Below the pieces are notes generated by a model. It had not been told where the DNA came from and searched no databases. It worked only from the letters and a program-made list of their open reading frames with translations. From Elusimicrobiota bacterium (GTDB lineage: Bacteria; Elusimicrobiota; Elusimicrobia; UBA1565; UBA9628): a stretch of 6,324 nt of DNA. Below are positions 1 through 5,394 of this stretch, one piece after another; positions within the stretch are counted from its first letter, which is position 1; each line of letters opens with the position of its first letter. The position numbers and the translations under genes were made by a program. Location of the stretch: contig JAHFCD010000149.1 in NCBI GenBank assembly GCA_023249695.1, positions 1 to 6,324 on the forward strand. The letters run 5' to 3'.

Positions 1-1841
1 GACCCGTCGAGAATGACCTTCGAGTCGATCTTGGAGATCACCTGCAGCGCGATGCGCGAGGGCAGGTTGGCCTTGATCACGCCGGTGATCACGTCGACGC
101 TCGGCCGCTGCGTCGCCAGCACCATGTGGATGCCGACGGCGCGCGCCATCTGCGTGAGACGCTGGATCGCGTCCTCGACGATGTCTCCGGCGATCAGCAT
201 CAGGTCGGCGAGCTCGTCGATGATGCAGACGACGTAGAACTCGCGCGGCAGGCCCTTCTTGTCGGCCATCGCGTTGTAGCCTTCGATGTTGCGCTGGCCG
301 TGCAGCTGCAGCCGCTCGTAGCGCTTCTCCATGAGGGAGAGCAGGGCCTTCAGCGCCTTCGCCGCGTCCTTCGGGTTGGTGATGACCGAGACGCGCGCCG
401 GGTCCACCATGGGGTCGAACAGATGCGGGATGCCCTCGTAGAAGGTCAGCTCGGTGCGCTTGGGGTCGATCATGACGAACTTGACCTCGTCGGGACGCGC
501 CCGGAAGAGGATCGACATGACCATCGAGTGGATGAGCACGGACTTGCCCGAACCGGTGGCGCCGGCGACGAGCACGTGCGGCATCTTGGCGATGTCGGCG
601 GCGACGGGCTCGCCTGACGCGGAGAGGCCGAGGCCGAACGACAGCAGCGGCGCGCTGGCCGGGATCGCTTCGGATTGAAGTATCTCGCGCAGGACGACGG
701 CGGCCTGGCGCGGGTTCGGCAGCTCGATGCCGACCGCGGCCTTGCCGGGAATCGGGGCCACGATGCGGATGCCCTTGGCGCGCATCGCGAGCGCGATGTC
801 GTTCTCGAGCGCGACAATGGACGAAACCTTCACGCCGGGCGCGGGCGAGATCTCGTAGCGCGTGATCACGGGCCCCGGGGAGTAGCCGGAGACGTGCGCG
901 TCGATGCCGAAGCTCTTGAGCGTGCGCTCGAGGTCGGCGACGGCGGCCGCGATCTCCTCCTCGGTCGGCTTGCCGCGCTTGCGCGCGTCGGAGGGGAGCG
1001 AGAGCAGCTCGAGGCTGGGAAGCTTGTAGTCCTTGTACGCGGCCGTCGGCGCCGCGGGCGCGATCCGCTCGCCTTCCACGGCCTTCACCTTGGCGTCCTT
1101 GTCGACGACGAGCTTGGGCGCGCCGTTGGCGCTCCCAAGGGGCTTGATCTCGCGCGTGTCCACGGCCTTGGGCAGCGGCAGGGCTTCGGGCGCGGGCTTG
1201 GTCTTGGGCAGGTCCGCGGCCTTGGACTTGGACTTGACGGCCTCGTCCTGCGACGGAGCCTTGGCCTTCAGGGCCTTCATCTCGGCGCGGGCCTTCGTCC
1301 ATTCCGCGTAGTCCTCGGCGAGGAGCTTCGCGAGCGTCTGCGCGACGACGGCCCAGCGGATCTCGAAGCACACCTGCAGCGAGAACAGGAGCCCGCCGAG
1401 CGCCATCAGGAAAGCGCCGACCGCGCCCATGCCCGACACGAGCCAGCCCGACAGCGCGGCGCCCCAGGTCCCTCCCGAGAGCGTCGCGTCCACGCCCAGC
1501 CAGCCGCCGATCTGCGCGGACAGCGCCGTCCCGGCGAGAAGGCCGCAGAAGGACGCGATCGAGGTGATCATCCAGCCCGAGGACTTGCCGCGCAGGACAT
1601 GCTGCAATAATCCGTTGAACAGAAAGAGCGGCAGGAGATAGGAGGCGGCGCCGAAGCGCTTGAACAGGAATTCGGAAAGACCCTGGCCGATCACGCCCGA
1701 GTATTGCGGGAACGCGAGCGCCCAGCCGAGATAAACGGCGCCGAGGAAGAACGCGACCCAGCGGATCGCGGACGGAAGAATGTCCTTGCGCTTGGTTCCC
1801 TTCGTCGCCTTCGCGGCCGAGCGGTATCGGTTGGTTGCCAT
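1..1841 (-). CDS. ftsK: FtsK/SpoIIIE-family DNA translocase, C-terminus cut by window edge
   Basis: FtsK is a septum-anchored hexameric ATPase that pumps double-stranded DNA and helps resolve the chromosome terminus during division. The 613 codons visible read without interruption from an ATG at 1841. Residues 1-20 are basic. About four hydrophobic segments follow (near 24-44, 66-83, 91-111 and 135-158), matching the FtsK membrane domain. Residues 166-290 form a short Ala/Lys/Pro-rich linker, much shorter than in E. coli and nearer SpoIIIE-size proteins. The alpha/beta motor begins near 292. Walker A is GATGSGKS at residues 427-434 (bases 540-563), and Walker B is CIIDELADL with its Asp at residue 542 (base 218). 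The visible end, near SKIDSKVILDG, matches the conserved region just after the motor's TQRPSVDVITG motif. The rest of the beta domain and any DNA-reading gamma domain lie outside the window. No Shine-Dalgarno precedes the ATG, but TATAAT lies 8 bases upstream. The gene is divergent from the C1 peptidase. The family call is very secure; FtsK versus SpoIIIE naming is convention. Confidence 0.97.
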   Translation of the reverse strand, partial: MATNRYRSAAKATKGTKRKDILPSAIRWVAFFLGAVYLGWALAFPQYSGVIGQGLSEFLFKRFGAASYLLPLFLFNGLLQHVLRGKSSGWMITSIASFCGLLAGTALSAQIGGWLGVDATLSGGTWGAALSGWLVSGMGAVGAFLMALGGLLFSLQVCFEIRWAVVAQTLAKLLAEDYAEWTKARAEMKALKAKAPSQDEAVKSKSKAADLPKTKPAPEALPLPKAVDTREIKPLGSANGAPKLVVDKDAKVKAVEGERIAPAAPTAAYKDYKLPSLELLSLPSDARKRGKPTEEEIAAAVADLERTLKSFGIDAHVSGYSPGPVITRYEISPAPGVKVSSIVALENDIALAMRAKGIRIVAPIPGKAAVGIELPNPRQAAVVLREILQSEAIPASAPLLSFGLGLSASGEPVAADIAKMPHVLVAGATGSGKSVLIHSMVMSILFRARPDEVKFVMIDPKRTELTFYEGIPHLFDPMVDPARVSVITNPKDAAKALKALLSLMEKRYERLQLHGQRNIEGYNAMADKKGLPREFYVVCIIDELADLMLIAGDIVEDAIQRLTQMARAVGIHMVLATQRPSVDVITGVIKANLPSRIALQVISKIDSKVILDG

Positions 1842-1849
1842 GGAGACGA

Positions 1850-1878
1850 ATTATAGCGGTTTTTTCCGCCTTTTCCAG
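1850..1878 (-). promoter_or_regulatory. Candidate ftsK promoter with -10 TATAAT close to the start codon
   Basis: On the minus strand a perfect TATAAT occupies 1855-1850, leaving only 8 bases before the ftsK ATG at 1841. A poor -35 candidate, CTGGAA, lies at 1878-1873 with a 17-base spacer (3 of 6 consensus matches). Between them a small inverted repeat, GCGG-N6-CCGC (1856-1869), overlaps the spacer and could be an operator or chance. Initiation about 7 bases past the -10 would give an essentially leaderless mRNA. This is read by eye only. Confidence 0.5.
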
Positions 1879-1941
1879 GGGTGGACCAATGCCCGGAGAG
1901 CCCTGGGCCCTTGGACTCATACGGAGGCTTCCCGGCTCCCA

Positions 1942-1947
1942 TATACT
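1942..1947 (+). promoter_or_regulatory. Candidate -10 element of the C1 peptidase gene
   Basis: TATACT (5 of 6 matches to TATAAT) ends 7 bases before the ATG at 1955. No convincing -35 lies 16-18 bases upstream; TTGGAC at 1911-1916 is 25 bases away, too far for a normal sigma-70 spacer. No Shine-Dalgarno separates it from the start codon, so transcription from here would be leaderless. Confidence 0.4.
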
Positions 1948-1954
1948 CTCAGCG

Positions 1955-2839
1955 ATGAGGCGCCTCGCGCTCGCTTTAATGCTGGCCGGACCGACCCCCG
2001 GGCTCGCCCAGACCTTCGATGTCTCGGCCGCCAAGGCCATCCCCCAGGCGCCCGCCTCCGTCGACCTGTCGGCGCAGTTCATCGACGCCCCACGCAAGCA
2101 GGGGCACCTGTCCTCCTGCCATACCTTCGTCGCGGTCGCCTTGATCGAGGCGGCCTACTTTCGGCAGCACGGGGTCCACGCGCGCCTCTCCGAGGCCGAC
2201 CTGTTCGTGAGGCGCAACGCGGCGCCCGCGCTCCCGTTTCTGCGCTCGCGCGAGGGCGGCATGGTGCGCCCGGATCTGCGCTACGCCCTCGCGCACGGCG
2301 TCATGCCCGGGGACTTCTACGAGGTCTTCGAGGCGCGCTATCACGCGTTCAAAAAACGCTTCTTCAAATTTTTGGACAAGCGGAACTCCGTCGTCGCGGA
2401 GCTGCTTCCGGAGTCGGCGACGCCGGAGGCGAACGCCGCGCGCGAAAAGATCCGCGAGGAGATCCGCGGCTTCTCCGCCGAAGGCGAGCCCTTCCTGAAA
2501 TTCATCGGCGCGGCCGCGCGCTCCGTCGTCAAGAAGGATGCGGTCAAATGCGACGAGGCGCGCGTCGCGGGCTTCCTCGAGCGCCAGCTCAACGCGGGCC
2601 GCCCCGTCGGCGTCGGCCTCAACAGCGGTTGGACGAAGACCCCCGCCTGGCGCCGCGACGCGAACGGCGACGGCGGCTCGCATTACTTCGTGGTCTCCGG
2701 TTACGACCGCGCCGCGGCCGGCGCGGTCTTCCACACGCGCAACTCCTGGTCCGAGGGCGGCAGCCCCGACCTCTCCGGCCCCGACCTCTGCGAGGTCTTC
2801 GCCGTCACCTGGGTCCGCGCCCCCGCCGACACCGATTAA
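1955..2839 (+). CDS. Exported papain-like (C1 family) cysteine peptidase
   Basis: The predicted protein has 294 residues. It opens with a Sec-type signal peptide: Arg2-Arg3, a hydrophobic stretch LALALMLAG, and a likely cut after GLA or GLAQ at residues 18-19, so it probably acts in the periplasm or outside the cell. The four papain active-site positions are present: Gln49 (oxyanion hole) and Cys55 in KQGHLSSCHTF, with the same six-residue spacing as papain Q19/C25, then His243 in GGSHYFVVSGYD and Asn263 in RNSWSEG. RPDLRYALAHGVMPGDFY (residues 105-122) matches the papain segment before the central region. Oddities are His56 in place of the usual Trp after the catalytic Cys, loss of the neighbouring disulphide Cys (Leu52), no room for an inhibitory propeptide, and a charged helical insertion near 125-200. 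A longer frame opens at 1835, but that start overlaps ftsK and puts 40 residues ahead of the signal peptide, so I chose 1955. The substrate is unknown. Family call strong; activity inferred. Confidence 0.88.
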   Translation: MRRLALALMLAGPTPGLAQTFDVSAAKAIPQAPASVDLSAQFIDAPRKQGHLSSCHTFVAVALIEAAYFRQHGVHARLSEADLFVRRNAAPALPFLRSREGGMVRPDLRYALAHGVMPGDFYEVFEARYHAFKKRFFKFLDKRNSVVAELLPESATPEANAAREKIREEIRGFSAEGEPFLKFIGAAARSVVKKDAVKCDEARVAGFLERQLNAGRPVGVGLNSGWTKTPAWRRDANGDGGSHYFVVSGYDRAAAGAVFHTRNSWSEGGSPDLSGPDLCEVFAVTWVRAPADTD

Positions 2840-2854
2840 GGGGTGTCAGGCCAG

Positions 2855-2871
2855 TGAATTCGTTGAATTCG
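2855..2871. repeat. Short repeat of GAATTCG units, also palindromic
   Basis: Two copies of GAATTC separated by GTT (2856-2870) lie in the convergent gap after the C1 peptidase stop codon. Because GAATTC is self-complementary the unit is both a direct and an inverted repeat. It sits just upstream of the strong terminator hairpin. I cannot tell whether it is functional, the remnant of a dispersed repeat, or chance. Confidence 0.35.
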
Positions 2872-2899
2872 AAAGGCGGCGGCGCGTAAGAATAAAGAA

Positions 2900-2926
2900 G
2901 CCCCGGCGGAGATCTCCCGCCGGGGC
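2900..2926. terminator. Bidirectional intrinsic terminator between convergent genes
   Basis: A perfect 10-bp GC-rich stem (2900-2909 with 2917-2926) closes a 7-base loop. On the plus strand it is followed by CTCTATTTT, and on the minus strand by TTCTTTATTCTT, so it can end transcripts from both the C1 peptidase gene (stop at 2839) and the peroxiredoxin gene (stop at 2945). The position exactly between converging stop codons supports the call. Confidence 0.88.
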
Positions 2927-2944
2927 CTCTATTTTCCGAGCGCG

Positions 2945-3610
2945 TTACTTGTTGGGCTGGGGCGTGACGCGCAGGTAGGGCTTGATCGTCTTGAAGCCCT
3001 TCGGGTAGTTCTTCTTGAGCTCTTCCGGGTCCTGGATCGCGGGCGGGATGATCACATCTTGACCGTCCTTCCAGTTCACAGGCGTGGCGACCTTGTAGCC
3101 ATCGGTCAGCTGCAGCGCGTCGATCACGCGGAGGATCTCGTCGAAGTTTCGGCCCGTCGAGGCGGGATAGGTCATCGTCAGGCGGATCTTCTTGTTCGGG
3201 TCGATGATGAACACCGTGCGCACCGTGAAGCTGTCGAGCGCCTTCGGGTGGATCATGCCGTAGAGGTTCGCGACCTGCTTGGACTCGTCGCCGACGATCG
3301 GAAAGTCCACCGCGCACTTCTGGGTTTCCTCGATGTCCCCCTTCCACTTGTTGTGGGACTCGGAGGAGTCCACGGAGAGGGCGAGCACTTTCACATTTCG
3401 CTTCTTGAAATCGGCGGAGCGGCGCGCGGCCTCGCCCAGCTCGGTCGTGCAGACCGGCGTGAAGTCCTTCGGGTGCGAGAAGAAGACGGCCCAGCTGTCG
3501 CCGAGCCATTTGTGGAACTCGAGCTTGCCGGCGGTCGTGTCGGCGGTGAAGTCGGGGGCGATGTCGCCCAGACGAAGGTTTGCGGCTTCGGTCGCGGTCG
3601 CGGTGGTCAT
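2945..3610 (-). CDS. 1-Cys peroxiredoxin (Prx6/AhpC-TSA family)
   Basis: This thiol peroxidase reduces hydrogen peroxide and organic or lipid hydroperoxides; it has no signal peptide, so it is cytoplasmic. The 221-residue length is normal for the Prx6 subfamily. The active-site motif P-x3-T-x2-C is seen at residues 47-54 (HPKDFTPVCTTE), giving peroxidatic Cys54. The assisting Arg is Arg154 in STGRNFDEILR. The long C-terminal extension with VATPVNWKDGQDVIIPP is diagnostic of Prx6 proteins rather than typical 2-Cys AhpC. The only other cysteine is Cys99, in QKCAVDFPIVGD, not the usual resolving position, so reduction probably depends on an outside thiol. The ATG at 3610 is supported by an AGGAGA Shine-Dalgarno at 3622-3617, six bases away. 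The gene is divergent from the DUF4932-like gene and ends at a shared terminator. The electron donor is not visible in the window. Confidence 0.96.
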   Translation of the reverse strand: MTTATATEAANLRLGDIAPDFTADTTAGKLEFHKWLGDSWAVFFSHPKDFTPVCTTELGEAARRSADFKKRNVKVLALSVDSSESHNKWKGDIEETQKCAVDFPIVGDESKQVANLYGMIHPKALDSFTVRTVFIIDPNKKIRLTMTYPASTGRNFDEILRVIDALQLTDGYKVATPVNWKDGQDVIIPPAIQDPEELKKNYPKGFKTIKPYLRVTPQPNK

Positions 3611-3616
3611 GTTTGT

Positions 3617-3640
3617 TCTCCTGTTACGCGCGACATTCTA
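3617..3640 (-). promoter_or_regulatory. Peroxiredoxin gene start region: Shine-Dalgarno and possible -10
   Basis: AGGAGA (3622-3617) lies six bases before the ATG at 3610, a conventional ribosome site. TAGAAT (3640-3635) is a plausible -10 that would give a leader of roughly 18 bases. I find no good -35. A small inverted repeat, CCGCG-N5-CGCGG (3648-3662), lies just upstream, between the two divergent -10 candidates, and could be an operator. The ribosome site is secure, the promoter tentative. Confidence 0.5.
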
Positions 3641-3673
3641 ACTATTTCCGCGCGGCTCGCGGTATTGAGTAAA

Positions 3674-3682
3674 TGTGATAAT
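3674..3682 (+). promoter_or_regulatory. Candidate extended -10 of the DUF4932-like gene
   Basis: TGTGATAAT fits the extended -10 pattern TGn followed by GATAAT (5 of 6 matches to TATAAT). It ends six bases before the GTG start at 3689. There is no Shine-Dalgarno in that gap and no clear -35 upstream, as is common for extended -10 promoters. Transcription from here would start at or almost at the GTG. Confidence 0.45.
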
Positions 3683-3688
3683 GGCGCG

Positions 3689-4816
3689 GTGACCAGGCGA
3701 ACGCTCCTGATTGGACTGCTCGGAGGCTTGATCGCGGGGCGGGTTTCGGCCGCGCCGGCCCCGGCGGCTTACGAGCTGGCGGTCGATCCGCGCTTCGAGC
3801 TCCTCGGCGTCGTGCGCCAGCTGGCCGGCCGCGGCGGGGCGATCGCGGGCGCGGCCGAATACCGGGATAAGGCGGAAAGCCGCTTCAGCCCGTTCCGCGG
3901 CCACCCGGCCGTCAAATCGTTCGAGGCGCTCTCTTCGGAGGGCTCCCGCGAGGCGGCCTTGGCGACCGTCCTCATCTATTACTCCCCGCCGCCGGAGCTC
4001 GCCCTCCTGGACAAGACCGCCTACTTCCACTATCTGAGGGGCCGCGGCGAGCGCGAGGAGATGGATCGTTTCCTCGAGGAGTTGCGCGCCTTCTCCCGGG
4101 CGGCCGATTTCATGGGATTCTTCGCGGAAAACCGGGATTTATACCGTAAGATCGAGGGCAAGACCCGGCAGGCCTTCGCCGGACTCGACCCCGTCGCGGC
4201 GCTCGAGAGCTATCTGGGCATGCCGCTCTCGAGCCGGGTTCACTACATCCAGCCGCTGCTGTACGAGACCAATCACAACTTCATCGTCCCTTATCCGCTG
4301 CCCGAGACCGCCGCCGGCGCCGAATCCTTCGACGTCTACACTCTCGGCGTGAAGAACGGCGATTATTATTTTTGGAACGAGCTCCTCTTCGTCTTCATCG
4401 ATCCGAGCTTTCACTACTTCGACGCGCTCAACGTGCCCGTGAAGGAGGAATTTTACGGGCCGGAGGTCGCCCGCTGCCGGCGCGTCGCCCCCGACTGCGC
4501 CAAGAGCTACGTCATCGACGCGATCCGTTATCGTCTGCTTAAGAAAAACCGCCCGAGCGCGGCCCGGTCGTTCGATCTCGGCAATCCCTACGTGCGCGCC
4601 CTGGCCGGCCGTCTCGAGGAATACGAGCGCCGCCGCGATTTGTATCCGACGCTGTGGGATTTCTATCCGCGCCTGCTGAGCGTCTTCCCCGAACGCGCCT
4701 TTCCCTCCGCGCCGCCGGCCAAGCTCGCCGCGGCCGTTCTTCCCCCGATCCGGAAAGCCGCGGACTTTTTCGATCCGAAGCGGAATCCGGACGCGGCGGT
4801 CCGGCGGGGAAGATAG
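3689..4816 (+). CDS. Exported DUF4932-like protein with a degenerate metallopeptidase-type site
   Basis: The predicted protein has 375 residues starting at GTG 3689. The N-terminus, TRRTLLIGLLGGLIAGRVSA, resembles a twin-arginine (Tat) signal: RR, a mildly hydrophobic core, and an Arg before a cut near residue 21. The mature part begins YELAVDPRFELLGVVRQLAG (28-47), which I recognise from memory as the DUF4932 family opening. FRGHPAVKSF (69-78), FMGFFAENRDLYRKI (141-155), LESYLGMPL (172-180) and LEEYERRRDLYPTLWDFYP (309-327) also fit that family. Where I recall an HEFxHSFVNP-like stretch, this protein has NELLFVFIDP (230-239): the Glu is kept but both putative zinc-binding His are lost, suggesting a non-catalytic relative. 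Cys263 and Cys270 could form a disulphide. An open frame extends upstream to 3059, but that part is antisense to the peroxiredoxin gene; the signal peptide decides for 3689. No function is known. The family assignment needs a profile search. Confidence 0.75.
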   Translation: MTRRTLLIGLLGGLIAGRVSAAPAPAAYELAVDPRFELLGVVRQLAGRGGAIAGAAEYRDKAESRFSPFRGHPAVKSFEALSSEGSREAALATVLIYYSPPPELALLDKTAYFHYLRGRGEREEMDRFLEELRAFSRAADFMGFFAENRDLYRKIEGKTRQAFAGLDPVAALESYLGMPLSSRVHYIQPLLYETNHNFIVPYPLPETAAGAESFDVYTLGVKNGDYYFWNELLFVFIDPSFHYFDALNVPVKEEFYGPEVARCRRVAPDCAKSYVIDAIRYRLLKKNRPSAARSFDLGNPYVRALAGRLEEYERRRDLYPTLWDFYPRLLSVFPERAFPSAPPAKLAAAVLPPIRKAADFFDPKRNPDAAVRRGR

Positions 4817-4835
4817 CGCGGTTCGGGAAGGCGGA

Positions 4836-4850
4836 GCGCGGCTACCGCGC
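4836..4850. other. Small GC hairpin at the convergent DUF4932-like/accB ends
   Basis: GCGCGG and CCGCGC form a 6-bp stem around a 3-base loop that is the accB stop codon complement (4842-4844). No T-run follows on either strand, so it does not look like a standard intrinsic terminator, although the two genes converge within 25 bases. In sequence this GC-rich, it may be chance. Confidence 0.3.
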
Positions 4851-5372
4851 GACGATGATGAGGTCTTGGCCGGACTTGACCGGCTTGCCGTTCTCGACGA
4901 GGTACTTCACGATCGTGCACGGGAACTCGGCCTTGATCTCGTTGAAGACCTTCATGGCCTCGATCATGCAGATCACGTGCCCGGGCTTGACGACCTCGCC
5001 TTCCTTGCAGAAAGGAGGGCTCGACGGCGACGGGGCGCGGTAGAAAATCCCCATCATCGGCGACTTGACGGCGGTACCAGCCGGCTGCGTCGCGGCCGGA
5101 GTCGGCATGTGTGCCGCTGGAGAGTGCTGAGACGCCGCGCCGCCAGGCGCGGCCGCCGCGGGGGCGTTATATCCCCCCGCAGCGACCGGCACCGGCACAG
5201 CGACTTGCTGAATGTTAGCCTTGCGGCGCACCAGCTTGACCGTCGCGCCATCCTCGACGATCTCGACGGAGTCGAGGCCGTTCTGGATCATGAAGTCGTA
5301 GACGGACTTGAGAGTCTTGAGCGGACCTTCCGCCCCGTTCCCGTTCGTGCTCGCCGGCGTCTTCTTAGCCAT
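4842..5372 (-). CDS. accB: Biotin carboxyl carrier protein of acetyl-CoA carboxylase
   Basis: AccB carries the biotin that is carboxylated by AccC and passes CO2 to acetyl-CoA through AccA/AccD, making malonyl-CoA for fatty-acid synthesis in the cytoplasm. The protein has 176 residues. An N-terminal helical segment (LKTLKSVYDFMIQNGLDSVE, 19-38) is typical of bacterial BCCP. An Ala/Pro-rich flexible linker spans roughly 57-102. The biotinyl domain starts at KSPMMGIFYRAPSP (103-116), which includes the BCCP 'thumb' loop that separates true AccB from other biotinyl or lipoyl domains. The biotinylation motif EAMK at 138-141 puts biotin on Lys141. The ATG at 5372 lies 22 bases after the pnp stop, so it is probably in the pnp transcript. 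No good Shine-Dalgarno is visible; a TTTAAT (5388-5383) in the gap might be an internal -10. accC, the usual next gene, is absent: a convergent gene follows instead. Confidence 0.97.
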   Translation of the reverse strand: MAKKTPASTNGNGAEGPLKTLKSVYDFMIQNGLDSVEIVEDGATVKLVRRKANIQQVAVPVPVAAGGYNAPAAAAPGGAASQHSPAAHMPTPAATQPAGTAVKSPMMGIFYRAPSPSSPPFCKEGEVVKPGHVICMIEAMKVFNEIKAEFPCTIVKYLVENGKPVKSGQDLIIVAR

Positions 5373-5394
5373 GGGTTAACTTATTAAATGTCCC

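Noticed and set aside
675..1610. 311-residue plus-strand open frame
   Set aside because: It lies antisense to ftsK. Its composition is Arg/Gly/Leu/Asp rich with no domain pattern, whereas the opposite strand has clear Walker A and B motifs.
1835..1954. Upstream ATG extending the C1 peptidase by 40 residues
   Set aside because: It overlaps the ftsK start and places extra residues before an evident signal peptide beginning at 1955.
1976..2734. 252-residue minus-strand open frame
   Set aside because: It is antisense to the C1 peptidase, is low-complexity Arg/Ala/Asp rich and shows no recognisable motif; a typical GC-rich shadow frame.
3059..3688. Long N-terminal extension of the DUF4932-like frame
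   Set aside because: It is antisense to the peroxiredoxin gene and precedes a clear signal peptide starting at GTG 3689.
5001..5021. Imperfect palindrome CCTTCCTTGCAGAAAGGAGG inside accB, resembling dispersed repeats
   Set aside because: The translated stretch aligns with the normal BCCP thumb without any insertion, so it is ordinary coding sequence.
4866..5387. 173-residue plus-strand open frame
   Set aside because: It is antisense to accB; the opposite strand encodes the biotinylation motif EAMK and the BCCP thumb.
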